A stretch of 64,000 bases of DNA from Intrasporangiaceae bacterium URHB0013 (GTDB taxonomy: Bacteria > Actinomycetota > Actinomycetes > Actinomycetales > Dermatophilaceae). The notes below the pieces were generated by a model. The model was not told the DNA's origin. It did not search any database and was given only the letters and a program-made list of their open reading frames with translations. The stretch spans positions 186,001-250,000 of the forward strand of contig JIBA01000015.1 in the NCBI GenBank assembly GCA_000620545.1, in the 5' to 3' direction. Position numbers and translations under genes: made by a program. Positions 16,934 to 25,806 of the stretch are shown one piece after another (the stretch's first letter is position 1; every line of letters starts with the position of its first letter).

Positions 16934-18232
16934 CTAGCGGAGTGCCTCCTGCATCATCCAGAGCCAGCTCGTGCCGTTGTCGGTCCGTTCGTCGCCACCG
17001 GCCGGAGCGACCGGCGACTGCACTGACAACGAGGCAGGGCTGCCGGAGGTCACGGACCGGTTGCCGAGGGCGACCGGCGTGGCGCCGAACGCCATGGGAT
17101 AGCTCTGCCCGCTCTGTCCGCCTCGGGTGGGCCTGGGGGCGTTCTGGGCACCGCGGACGTTGACGCCGGATCCGCGGGAGGCGGCGCAGTGGGCGTCGAG
17201 GTTGACGGGAGGCAGTGCCGTGGTGCGGTGCGGGTCGATCTTCGTCGTGCCCTCGTAGCCCGCCTCGCACGCCTTCGGGTCATCAGCGTTGAGGACGACC
17301 CCAAAGTGGGCGGTGCCGTCGCCGGGCACGACGGTGAAGCCGCCCGTCACGACGTCGGGGTAGGTGACGAGGAGCTGCTCGATGCCGTCGAGCCGGGCCG
17401 TCGTCACGTTGCCGATGGTGATGAAGTTGGCCAGGAGCGCCGCCAGGCTCTGCTTGTTCTCGGAGATGAGCGCGTCGAGCTGCTCGACCGCAACCGAACC
17501 GCGGTCGAGCACGACGCGAAGGTCTGGGTCGGCCTCGCGCAGGGCGTCGGCGACGTCTGCGAACCCGGTGACGCTGGTGCGGATGTCCTTCCCGCTCCTG
17601 ACCTGCGTGTCGAGGACGATCCGACCGTCGTCGATGAGGCGGGTCGTCTCCGGCAGCGCCTCCGCTGCGGCCGTGGTCAGGGTGTCGCCCGAGTCGATGA
17701 GCCGCTGCAGGTCGGAGCCGCCGCCCTTGAACGCCTCGGCCAGCTCGTCGACCGTGGTGACCAGGGCGTCGCGCGGCACCGACGCGACGGTGTCGTCGAC
17801 GTGCTGGAGCAGCTGGTCGATGCGGATCGGGAAGGCGGTCCGGTCGCGCGGGATGAGATCCCCGGACGCCAGGTAGGGCGCCCGCGCGGTGCGCGGCTGG
17901 AGGTCGAGGTACTGCTCCCCCACCGCGGAGCGGTTCTCGACGACGGCCGTGGTGTCCTTCGGGACCTTCGTTCCCCGGTCGAGCCGCGCGTCGACGACGA
18001 CGCCGTCGCCGGACAGGCGCATCCCCTCGACCTTGCCGACGGTCACGCCGCGGTAGGTGACCTCGGCGCCGACGAAGATGCCGCCGGACTGGGCGAGGTC
18101 CGCGGACACGACATAGCTGCCGCCGGCGATCTTGTCCGTGAGTCCGACGTAGCTCGCCGAGAGGACCGCGACGAGCGTGATGGAGAGGAGGGCGAAGGCG
18201 GCCAGCTGGAGCCGGACCGTGCGGGTGATCAT
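16934..18232 (-). CDS. MCE family protein MceF
   Basis: Sixth Mce subunit, 432 residues. Residues 7-27 form the membrane anchor. The MlaD/MCE domain follows (about 38-112), with GGIFVGAEVTYRGVTVGKV and SAVGEQYLDL. A long helical region (about 150-290) would build the tube that carries lipid to the membrane. The tail is Gly/Ser/Asn-rich and contains two Cys (KACEAGYEG, LDAHCAASRG). Overlaps mceE by four bases (ATGA). Letters A-F here are positional, not proven orthology to a mycobacterial mce locus. Confidence 0.9.
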   Translation of the reverse strand: MITRTVRLQLAAFALLSITLVAVLSASYVGLTDKIAGGSYVVSADLAQSGGIFVGAEVTYRGVTVGKVEGMRLSGDGVVVDARLDRGTKVPKDTTAVVENRSAVGEQYLDLQPRTARAPYLASGDLIPRDRTAFPIRIDQLLQHVDDTVASVPRDALVTTVDELAEAFKGGGSDLQRLIDSGDTLTTAAAEALPETTRLIDDGRIVLDTQVRSGKDIRTSVTGFADVADALREADPDLRVVLDRGSVAVEQLDALISENKQSLAALLANFITIGNVTTARLDGIEQLLVTYPDVVTGGFTVVPGDGTAHFGVVLNADDPKACEAGYEGTTKIDPHRTTALPPVNLDAHCAASRGSGVNVRGAQNAPRPTRGGQSGQSYPMAFGATPVALGNRSVTSGSPASLSVQSPVAPAGGDERTDNGTSWLWMMQEALR

Positions 18233-19527
18233 CGGGATCCTCCCGTGGGGAAGAGCGCGGACCAGGACCCGGCGTCCGCGGAGTCGGCTGCCGACGAGCC
18301 GGGTCGGCTCGAGCCGAGCAGGCCGCCGGGCAGCGTCGTCGGCAGGGGCACTCCGGGCACCGACGGAACCGGGACGCCGGGGAGCGGTACCGACGGCAGA
18401 GGCACGGAGGGCAGGGGCACGGAGGGCAAGGGCACGGAGGGAAGCGGCACGCCGGGGATGCCCGGCACGCTCGGCAGGTTCGGGAGCCGACCGACGCCGA
18501 GGTTGCCGGCGATCGTGCCGAGGTTGGTGTCGAGGGTGGCCCAGAGGTTGGTGAAGTCACCCTTGATGGTGTTCTGGGCGTTGTTCGGGAAGGGGTAGGT
18601 CAGGAGCAGCTGGTAGCTCTTCGGCAGGTCGTCGCCGGCCTTGTTGAGCTGGCGCAGGATCGGGCTGACCGCCCGCAGGTTGGCCTCGAGGTCGGCGCGC
18701 GAGCCGCGGATGACGCGCGTGCCGACCTCGCCGAGGTCGCGCAGGGCCGTGAGCATCGCGGTCAGCTGGCGACGCTGGTCGGCGAGGATCGTGAGACCCT
18801 TCGGCAGCTCGTCCAGCGCCTTGGCGATCTTGGCCTGGTTGCCGGCGAGCGTCGTCGAGAGCCGGTCGATGCTGTCGATGGCCCGGACGATCTCGCCCTT
18901 CTGCGCGTCGAGTCCACCGACGAACGTGTTCAGCTGCGTGACCAGGTCCTTGACGTCACCGGTGCGGCCCCGCAGCGCGTTGTTGAGCTCGGCCTCGATG
19001 GTCTTGAGCTGGGCCACGCCGCCACCGTTGAGCAGCAACGACATCGCGCCGAGGACCTCCTCGACCTCGGGGTTGCGGCTCGTGCGCGACAGGGGGATGC
19101 GGTCGCCCTCCCCGAGGCGCCCCTGGGGCGGCACCTCCGTCGGTGCTGCGAGGGCGACGTACTTCTCACCCAGCAGCGAGGTCTGCTTCAGCTCGGCCGA
19201 GGCGTTGTCGGGCAGCACGACATCGCCAGGGAGCCGCAACCGGACGGTCGCGGTCCAGCCAGTGACCTGGATGTCCTCGACGGAGCCGACGGTGACCTGG
19301 TTGACCTTGACCGACGACTGCGGCACGAGGTCGAGCACGTCGGCGAACTCGGCCGTCACGGTGTAGGAGTCGTCACCCGTGCCGGCGCCACCGGGCAGCG
19401 GCAGGTCGTAGGCGCTGCAGCCGGAGACCCCCACGAGGGTCAGCAGGCTGAGCGCAATGGTCACCACGCGGGTCCTCCTCGGGGTGACCACGTCGGCCGT
19501 GGCCCCCCGAGGGTCGGCATACGTCAT
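18229..19527 (-). CDS. MCE family lipoprotein MceE
   Basis: Fifth Mce subunit, 432 residues, and the lipoprotein of the set: signal helix then lipobox VSGC near residue 35 (LLTLVGVSGCSAYDLPLPG). The MCE domain (about 48-125) has SVKVNQVTVGSVEDI and LLGEKYVAL; a helical tube-forming region follows. Residues about 345-395 are repeats of VPLPS (VPLPSVPLPSVPLPS and so on), a Pro-rich spacer. Start ATG at 19525-19527 overlaps mceD by four bases; a longer open frame upstream is only antisense-phase noise. Confidence 0.9.
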   Translation of the reverse strand: MTYADPRGATADVVTPRRTRVVTIALSLLTLVGVSGCSAYDLPLPGGAGTGDDSYTVTAEFADVLDLVPQSSVKVNQVTVGSVEDIQVTGWTATVRLRLPGDVVLPDNASAELKQTSLLGEKYVALAAPTEVPPQGRLGEGDRIPLSRTSRNPEVEEVLGAMSLLLNGGGVAQLKTIEAELNNALRGRTGDVKDLVTQLNTFVGGLDAQKGEIVRAIDSIDRLSTTLAGNQAKIAKALDELPKGLTILADQRRQLTAMLTALRDLGEVGTRVIRGSRADLEANLRAVSPILRQLNKAGDDLPKSYQLLLTYPFPNNAQNTIKGDFTNLWATLDTNLGTIAGNLGVGRLPNLPSVPGIPGVPLPSVPLPSVPLPSVPLPSVPLPGVPVPSVPGVPLPTTLPGGLLGSSRPGSSAADSADAGSWSALFPTGGSR

Positions 19528-20738
19528 CGGGCACCTCCGAGCAGTCCGCCGAGGGTGGGATCGGCACCGCGCACGTTGACGAGGCCGCTCGGCTGCGGGG
19601 TGCCCTGCAGCGCAGAGCCGCTCGGCAGCGATGGCAGCGTGGGCAGCCTCGGCAGCAGCGCCTTCTTGAGGGTGTCGCACAGCTTCGTGTTCCCCGTCTG
19701 CGTGGGTCCGGTGAGGATCGAGCAGACGAGCAGCAGCGGGTCGTCCAGGCCCTTGGCGTTGTTGCGCGTGTCGAGGGTGCCCGTCTCGGGGTGGTAGGCG
19801 TTCTGGAGGTTTGACAGTGCCACGGGCGCGTTCTCGAGGAGCTGGGCGAGGGCCTGGCGGTTCCTCGCGAAGGCGTTGGTCACCGTGACCGCCCGGTCGA
19901 GATCGCTCTTGAGCAGCGCGCGGTTGTCGGCGACGAAGCCGGACACCTCGTCGACGGCGACACCGAGGCTGTCGAGCGTCGCCTTGAGGTTCTCGCGCTC
20001 CTCGCTCAGCTGGACCGCCACCGTCGCCAGGTCGGCGTTGAGCCGGCGCACCTGGGTGTTGTTGGCCGCGAGCATCGACGTGAAGGACTGGAGGTTCTTC
20101 ACCGTGCCGAAGAGGTCGTCGCGGCTGCCGGACAGGGTCGACAGTGCCGTCGAGAGGTCGTGGACCGTGCCGTTGATCGTGTCGCCGTTGCCGTCGAGGT
20201 TGGCCGCCGACGTGCGCAGCAGCGCGTTGAGCGCGCCGTCCTTGTTGGCCCCGTCGGGGCCGAGAGCGACCATGAGGTCGTCGAGGCTCTGGGACACACG
20301 GTCGAGCTCGACCGGAACTGCCGTGCGGTCCAACGGGATTCGCTCCCCCGCCGCCAGTGTCGGGCCGGCCTCGTAGACCGGGAGCAGCTGGACGTAGCGG
20401 TCCGAGACGAGGGACGGCGCGACGATGGCAGCCTTCGCCGAGGCGGGCACGCGGTACCTGCTGTCGTAGCTGAAGGTGACGTGCACGTGGTCGCCCTCGG
20501 GCGTCACGGTGTCGACCTGGCCCACCCTGACCCCGAGGATGCGCACGTCTGACCCCGGGTAGAGACCGACGGCCCGGGTGAAGTCGGCGCTGACCGACGT
20601 CTGGGCCGCGCGGGGCCAGAAGACCACGCCGGCCGCGACGAGCGTGACGACGACGAGGGCGGTGACGATCCTGCCGAGCACCGTCGCAGGCGCGTGGAGC
20701 CTGCCGAACGGCATGCGCGAGCCCTGGGGCGCGGACAT
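19524..20738 (-). CDS. MCE family protein MceD
   Basis: Fourth Mce subunit, 404 residues. The N-terminus MSAPQGSRMPFGRLHAP leads to a membrane helix at about 20-40 (IVTALVVVTLVAAGVVFW). The MCE domain has GSDVRILGVRVGQVDTV and LVSDRYVQLLPV, followed by a long helical segment. A Pro/Leu-rich tail (LLPRLPTLPSLPSG) ends the protein. The ATG at 20736-20738 shares one base with the mceC stop (TGATG), which fixes the start; upstream in-frame residues are Arg-rich and not Mce-like. Confidence 0.9.
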   Translation of the reverse strand: MSAPQGSRMPFGRLHAPATVLGRIVTALVVVTLVAAGVVFWPRAAQTSVSADFTRAVGLYPGSDVRILGVRVGQVDTVTPEGDHVHVTFSYDSRYRVPASAKAAIVAPSLVSDRYVQLLPVYEAGPTLAAGERIPLDRTAVPVELDRVSQSLDDLMVALGPDGANKDGALNALLRTSAANLDGNGDTINGTVHDLSTALSTLSGSRDDLFGTVKNLQSFTSMLAANNTQVRRLNADLATVAVQLSEERENLKATLDSLGVAVDEVSGFVADNRALLKSDLDRAVTVTNAFARNRQALAQLLENAPVALSNLQNAYHPETGTLDTRNNAKGLDDPLLLVCSILTGPTQTGNTKLCDTLKKALLPRLPTLPSLPSGSALQGTPQPSGLVNVRGADPTLGGLLGGAR

Positions 20739-21769
20739 CAGCGACCACCTCCGGAGGTGCCGGGAAGGAGCAGGTCGGGCAGCGTCGTGCCCGGCAGCGC
20801 GAGCCCCGGCGTGCCGACGGGCACGACGAGGTTGGAGACCCACGTGTCGAACCAGCGACCCGTGCCCAGCGTGTTGGCGTAGACCCTGGTGAAGGGGGCC
20901 ATCGCCCGGATGGTCTTCTGCAGGTCGGCGTCGTGCTTCTGGAGCATCGCCAGCGTCTTGTCCAGCTCGGCGAGCGCAGGCTTCAGCTGGGACCGGTTGT
21001 CGCGAGCGAGGCCGGTGAGCTGCTTGGCGAGCGCGGAGGTGTTGCGGAAGAGCGTGCGGATGTCGTCGCGCCGCTTGACTAGCTCGACCATGAGCAGGTC
21101 GGCGTCCTGGATGAGGGTGCTGACCTGCTGGTTGCGGCTGCGGACCAGGCCGGTGACGCTGTTGGCCCGCTGGAGCAGGGAGCCCAGCTCGGCGTCGCGG
21201 CTCGCCACGGTGCGCGAGAGCCGGGAGAGCCCGTCGAGCGTGGCCTTGACGTACTGCGGGCTGTCCTGGAACTCAGTCGCGATGACGGTGAGGGACTCCG
21301 CGAGCTGGTCGGTGTCGATGCGCTCGGTCGTCGTCGTGAGGTCCTGGAAGGCGTTGATGACGTCATAGGAGCTGACCGTGCGCGCGACGGGGATCTGCGC
21401 GTCGGCGTCGAGCTGGCCCGTCCCCTTCGGGTCGAGGGCGACGTACTTCTCGCCGAGGATCGTCTTCATCCGGATGGAGGCGCCGGTCTGCGCGCCGAAG
21501 CTCGCCTCCTCGGTGATGGTGAAGTCGACCCGGACGTGGCCGTCCTCGAGGTCGACACCGGTCACCTTCCCGACCTTGACGCCTGCGATGCGGACGTCGT
21601 CGTCGGGCTTGATGCCGCCGGCCTCCGAGAAGGCCGCACTGTAGGCCGTCCCACCGCCGATGAGCGGAAGGCTGGAGGCGTTGAAGGCGAGGTAGAGCAG
21701 CACCGCGATGACGAGCAGGCCGATCGCACCGATCGGGACGGGGTTGCGCTCTCGGAAGGGGATGCTCAT
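20738..21769 (-). CDS. MCE family protein MceC
   Basis: Third Mce subunit, 343 residues. Starts MSIPFRERNPVPIGAIG with a membrane helix at about 11-30, then the MCE domain (KPDDDVRIAGVKVGKVTGV; ILGEKYVALDPKG) and a long helical region. The ATG at 21767-21769 overlaps the mceB stop by four bases; the in-frame extension upstream belongs to a different frame of mceB. It ends in a Pro/Leu/Gly tail. Confidence 0.9.
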   Translation of the reverse strand: MSIPFRERNPVPIGAIGLLVIAVLLYLAFNASSLPLIGGGTAYSAAFSEAGGIKPDDDVRIAGVKVGKVTGVDLEDGHVRVDFTITEEASFGAQTGASIRMKTILGEKYVALDPKGTGQLDADAQIPVARTVSSYDVINAFQDLTTTTERIDTDQLAESLTVIATEFQDSPQYVKATLDGLSRLSRTVASRDAELGSLLQRANSVTGLVRSRNQQVSTLIQDADLLMVELVKRRDDIRTLFRNTSALAKQLTGLARDNRSQLKPALAELDKTLAMLQKHDADLQKTIRAMAPFTRVYANTLGTGRWFDTWVSNLVVPVGTPGLALPGTTLPDLLLPGTSGGGR

Positions 21770-22797
21770 GACTGGCACCTCGCTGACGACACGTCGTAGG
21801 TGGGTGTCACGCCCGGCAGGATCGGGTTCCTGGTGTCGAACGTGCAGAGGTAGAAGTTGAACCACGACCCGTAGGTCGCCGTGCGCGTCAGGGTCGCGAT
21901 GCGGCCGGGCGCGCCGGTGATGAAGTCCTCGAACTCCTTGACGTTGCCGGGCTTGTTGAGCGTCCTGGCGAGGGTGCGCAGCTGGGCGACGTCGTCCTTG
22001 ATGAGCGGACGCGTCGAGACGAGCAGGTCGGCGGTCTCGGCCGAGAGCGTGTTGATCCCGGACAGCGAGCGGCCGATCGTGTCGCGGTCGGCCGCGAGGC
22101 CGCTCGTGAACCGCTGGAGCTGGTCGATGAGGGAGAGCAGCTGCTGGTCGTGGGCGTCGACGGTGCCGAGCACCGTGTTGAGGTTGTCGACGGTGCGGCC
22201 GATGACCGCGTCGCGGTCGGCGATGGCCGAGGTGAGGCTGGCCGTCTTGGCGAGCAGGGTGTTCACGTCTCCGCCCTCCCCCTGCAGGGTCTGGATGAGC
22301 AGGCCCGAGAGCTCGTTGACGTCGCTCGGCGACAGCGCGGCGAAGAGCGGCTTGAAGCCGTTGAAGAGGACCGTGAGATCGAGCGCCGGGTGAGTGCGCG
22401 AGCGCGGGATCGTCGAGCCGTCGGCGAGCGCGGCGGGCGAGCCCGTGCCCTGGCTCAGGGCGAGGTAGCGCTGCCCGACGAGGTTGCGGTACTTCACCGT
22501 CACCTCCGTGCCCTGCGTGAGCACCGAGCTCTTGAGCACCGAGAACTCGACCTCGGCGGTGGCGCCGTCCGACGTCGCGTCGTGGGCGACCCGCACGTCG
22601 GTCACCTCGCCGACCCGGACACCGGCGATGCGGACGTCCTGCCCGGAGATGACGCCCGTCGCGTCGCTGACGACGGCGGTGTAGGTCGCCTTGGACCCGA
22701 GCTGGATGTTGGCGATCGTCAGCGCGAGGATGCTCGTCGCGAAGAGCGTCACCGCCGCGAAGACGAGGAGCTTGACGAGTGAGCCCGTGACCTTCAT
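21766..22797 (-). CDS. MCE family protein MceB
   Basis: Second Mce subunit, 343 residues. MKVTGSLVKLLVFAAVTLF begins a membrane helix at about 8-28. The MCE domain has SGQDVRIAGVRVGEVTDV and RNLVGQRYLALSQ. A helical region of about 150 residues follows, and the C-terminus has GSWFNFYLCTFDTRNPILPG, a feature of MceB-type proteins. Overlaps mceA and mceC by four bases each. Confidence 0.9.
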   Translation of the reverse strand: MKVTGSLVKLLVFAAVTLFATSILALTIANIQLGSKATYTAVVSDATGVISGQDVRIAGVRVGEVTDVRVAHDATSDGATAEVEFSVLKSSVLTQGTEVTVKYRNLVGQRYLALSQGTGSPAALADGSTIPRSRTHPALDLTVLFNGFKPLFAALSPSDVNELSGLLIQTLQGEGGDVNTLLAKTASLTSAIADRDAVIGRTVDNLNTVLGTVDAHDQQLLSLIDQLQRFTSGLAADRDTIGRSLSGINTLSAETADLLVSTRPLIKDDVAQLRTLARTLNKPGNVKEFEDFITGAPGRIATLTRTATYGSWFNFYLCTFDTRNPILPGVTPTYDVSSARCQS

Positions 22798-24128
22798 CGG
22801 GTGCTCACCACCGTGCCGCGCATCATCGGGCCGGCGAGCAGGGTCCGGATGCTGCTCGCGCCCTCGTCCGACTGCTCCTGGCCGTCGCGGACGAAGAGCG
22901 CTTCGACGACGCGCTGCTCGTCGGCCGTTCCGGCACTGCCGGAGTCCGCGGCGGAGGCGGTTCCGAGCAGGGCCTGGGGCAGGGCGGAGAACGGCGTCCC
23001 GCTGCTCGCGGGCCGGGTCCCGTCGTCGAAGTGGTTGCCGCTGAAGGGATCGGACTGCGAGCCGTCAGGGGTGGGCAGCCCGTAGCAGTGGGGTCCGCGC
23101 TTGTCGTCCCATCGCGGCTCCTCGCCGGGACGGTAGGGCTGCCGCGGCGGCACGACCTCGAGGGTGATGTGGAAGGTGCCGCCCGCGAAGGCGGCGTTGA
23201 CGCGCGGGAGCCAGTTGACCAGGCCCGAGGCCACGCACGGGTAGATCGGTGAGTACTCGGCGAGCAGCTGGAGGGTCGGCTTGCTCACCTGCCCGACCTG
23301 GATGATGCGCTGCTCGTTGTCGCGCAGGAAGCCTGCCGCCTCGTTGGCGAAGCCGGCCGTCCCGACGAGGAAGGCCGCCAGCTGCTGGTCCTTCTCGACG
23401 ATCGTCCTGTTGGTCACCCGCAGCGACTCGGTGAGCCGGAAGAAGTCGGGCGCGACACCGGCATAGAGGTCGGCGGTGTCAGCGAGCAGCGTGATGTCGC
23501 GCTGGATCGACGGCATGCTGGGGTTGAGCGCCTTGAGGTAGCGGTCGACGAGGACGAGGTTGCGGCCGATCTGGTCGCCACGGCCGTCGAGCGTCGTCGA
23601 GAGGGCGTTGAGCGTGGTGGCGAGCTTGGCCGGCTGGACGGTGCGCAGCAGCGGGTAGAGGTTGTCCAGGACGGTCTCGAGCTCGATGGACACCCGGCTG
23701 CGGTCCTGCGGGATGGTGTCGCCGGCCCGGATGGCTCGCGCCGAGGAGTCGGCCGTGACCAGGTCGACGTAGCGCTCGCCGAAGAGGGTCTTGGGCAGCA
23801 GGCGGGCGCTGACGTTCGACGGGATCTTCGGGACCTCCTCGGGTTGGAGCGCCAGCTCGAGCCGCGCACCCGTCGCGGTCGCCTCGACGCGCCGCACCTC
23901 CCCGACGAGCAGGCCGCGCAGCTTGACGTCCGAGCTCTCCTGCAGCTGGCTGCCGAGGCGGTCGGTCTCGAGGGTCACCATGACGACGGGCGTGAACCGC
24001 TTCTGGAAGGACGCGATGGCGAGGCCGACGAGGAGCGCCAGCACGACGAGGAAGACGATCCCGTATGCCTTGGCGCCGATGCGCCACCGCGTCAGCTGGG
24101 TGAGCGGTCCGGGACTGGTGTCGCTCAT
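22794..24128 (-). CDS. MCE family protein MceA
   Basis: First Mce subunit, 444 residues. Membrane helix at about 22-40 (IVFLVVLALLVGLAIASF), then an MCE domain with LQESSDVKLRGLLVGEVRRV and LFGERYVDLVTADS. The helical section contains PIYPCVASGLVNWLPRVN, seen in MceA-type proteins, and the tail is a variable, Ser/Ala-rich region. Its ATG overlaps the yrbEB stop by four bases. Confidence 0.9.
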   Translation of the reverse strand: MSDTSPGPLTQLTRWRIGAKAYGIVFLVVLALLVGLAIASFQKRFTPVVMVTLETDRLGSQLQESSDVKLRGLLVGEVRRVEATATGARLELALQPEEVPKIPSNVSARLLPKTLFGERYVDLVTADSSARAIRAGDTIPQDRSRVSIELETVLDNLYPLLRTVQPAKLATTLNALSTTLDGRGDQIGRNLVLVDRYLKALNPSMPSIQRDITLLADTADLYAGVAPDFFRLTESLRVTNRTIVEKDQQLAAFLVGTAGFANEAAGFLRDNEQRIIQVGQVSKPTLQLLAEYSPIYPCVASGLVNWLPRVNAAFAGGTFHITLEVVPPRQPYRPGEEPRWDDKRGPHCYGLPTPDGSQSDPFSGNHFDDGTRPASSGTPFSALPQALLGTASAADSGSAGTADEQRVVEALFVRDGQEQSDEGASSIRTLLAGPMMRGTVVSTR

Positions 24129-25027
24129 CCGGCGATCCTCACGCTCGTCGTGGCGCCCCAGATGGCGAGCGACAGGAAGAAGTCGACGATGTTGATGGCG
24201 ACGATCGACGTGCGGACCGCGGTGCCGACGGCGACGCCGACGCCTGCCGGGCCGCCCGAGGCGTTGTAGCCGTAGTAGCAGTGGATGAGGATGATGACGA
24301 CCGCGAAGACCATGACCTTGACGAAGGACCAGAACACGTCACCCGGTGGCAGGAACAGGTGGAAGTAGTGGTCGTAGGTGCCCTCTGACTGCCCGAAGTA
24401 CGCCGTCGAGATGAAGCGCGTCGCGGCGTAGGAGCTGAGCAGGCCGAGGACGTAGAGCGGGACCACGGCGATGAAGCCGGCGATCATCCGGGTCGTCACG
24501 AGGTAGGGCAGCGACGGGATGCCCATGACCTCGAGCGCGTCGACCTCCTCCGAGATGCGCATCGCGCCGAGCTGGGCCGTGAAGCCGCAGCCGACGGTGG
24601 CCGCGAGCGCGAGACCCGCGACGAGCGGGGCGATCTCGCGGGTGTTGAGGTAGGCCGAGAAGAACCCCGTGAAGGCCCCGGTGCCGAGCTGGTCGAGCGA
24701 GGAGTAGCCCTGCAGGCCCACCTCGGTGCCCGTGAAGAAGGCGAGGAAGGCGATGACGCCCACCGTGCCGCCGATGACCGAGAGCGCACCGGTGCCGAGG
24801 GACACCTCGGCCAGCAGCCGGATGACCTCCTTCTTGTAGCGGCGCAGGGTGCGGCCGCTCCACGCCAGCGATCGCACGTAGAAGCGCATCTGCTCGCCGA
24901 GGGAGTCGAGCGCGCGGGACGGCCTCGTCGCGAGGTGGAGCAGCCGTTCCGTGCTCGGCTGCCGAGCCGGCCCACGGGTCTCGGTCCGGGTCTCGGTCTG
25001 GGTCTTGGTCTGCGTCCTGGTCGCCAT
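24125..25027 (-). CDS. Mce transporter permease YrbEB (MlaE family)
   Basis: One of the two integral membrane permeases of the lipid ABC transporter. A Thr/Gln/Arg-rich N-terminal tail (KTQTETRTETRG) precedes the MlaE domain. About five membrane helices are visible, with the conserved stretch ATVGCGFTAQLGAMRISEEVDALEVMG that contacts the ATPase. 300 residues is normal. Lies 7 bases after yrbEA and overlaps mceA. Confidence 0.93.
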   Translation of the reverse strand: MATRTQTKTQTETRTETRGPARQPSTERLLHLATRPSRALDSLGEQMRFYVRSLAWSGRTLRRYKKEVIRLLAEVSLGTGALSVIGGTVGVIAFLAFFTGTEVGLQGYSSLDQLGTGAFTGFFSAYLNTREIAPLVAGLALAATVGCGFTAQLGAMRISEEVDALEVMGIPSLPYLVTTRMIAGFIAVVPLYVLGLLSSYAATRFISTAYFGQSEGTYDHYFHLFLPPGDVFWSFVKVMVFAVVIILIHCYYGYNASGGPAGVGVAVGTAVRTSIVAINIVDFFLSLAIWGATTSVRIAG

Positions 25028-25034
25028 CGTCCCC

Positions 25035-25805
25035 TCAGATCTTCTGTGGGACGACTTGGAAGTACACGGCCGTGATGACGAAGTTGACGACGAAAAGCAG
25101 CATGAAGGTGATCACGACGCTCTGGTTCACCGCGTCCCCGACTCCCTTGGGGCCACCGCCCGCGTTGAGCCCCTTGTAGGACGCGACCACCGCGGCGATG
25201 GCCCCGAAGATCAGTGCCTTGATCTCGGCCGTCCAGAGGTCGGGCAGCTGCGCGAGGGCCGTGAAGCTCGCGATGTAGGCGCCCGGCGTCCCGCCCTGAA
25301 CGATGACGTTGAAGACGTAGCCGCCGACGACGCCGACGACGGACACGAGACCGTTGAGCAGGACCGCGACGAGCATCGAGGCGAGCACGCGCGGCACGAC
25401 GAGGCGCTGGATGGGACTGATGCCGAGCACCTCCATCGCGTCGATCTCCTCGCGGATCTTGCGTGAGCCGAGGTCGGCGCAGATGGCCGAGCCGCCCGCG
25501 CCCGCGATGAGCAGGGCCGTCACGATCGGGCTGGCCTCGCGCAGCACGGCGAGCACGCTCGCCGCGCCGGTGTAGGACTGGGCGCCGAGCTGGCGCGTCA
25601 GCGTGCCGAGCTGGAGGGCGATGACGGCGCCGAACGGGATGGACACGAGGGCGGTCGGCAGGATCGTGACGCTCGCGATGAACCACGCCTGCTGGATGAA
25701 CTCCTTGACCTGGAACGGACGCTTGGGCAGGGAGCGGAACACGTCAAGCGCCAGGGCGAAGAGCGAACCGGACTGGCGCAGGACGCCGGTGAGGGGGGCG
25801 GCCAC
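25035..25805 (-). CDS. Mce transporter permease YrbEA (MlaE family)
   Basis: Partner permease, 256 residues, about five membrane helices. The coupling-helix motif is GSAICADLGSRKIREEIDA and MEVLGISPIQ. The N-terminal amphipathic helix and FIQQAWFIASVTILPT are as in other YrbEA proteins. It directly follows the ATPase gene (one-base gap) and precedes yrbEB. Confidence 0.94.
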   Translation of the reverse strand: MAAPLTGVLRQSGSLFALALDVFRSLPKRPFQVKEFIQQAWFIASVTILPTALVSIPFGAVIALQLGTLTRQLGAQSYTGAASVLAVLREASPIVTALLIAGAGGSAICADLGSRKIREEIDAMEVLGISPIQRLVVPRVLASMLVAVLLNGLVSVVGVVGGYVFNVIVQGGTPGAYIASFTALAQLPDLWTAEIKALIFGAIAAVVASYKGLNAGGGPKGVGDAVNQSVVITFMLLFVVNFVITAVYFQVVPQKI

Positions 25806-25806
25806 G

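Noticed and set aside
18229-20748. An 839-codon frame covering mceE and part of mceD
   Set aside because: Only the last 432 codons are MceE; upstream part is frame-shifted mceD sequence, and the four-base overlap at 19524-19527 fixes the real start.
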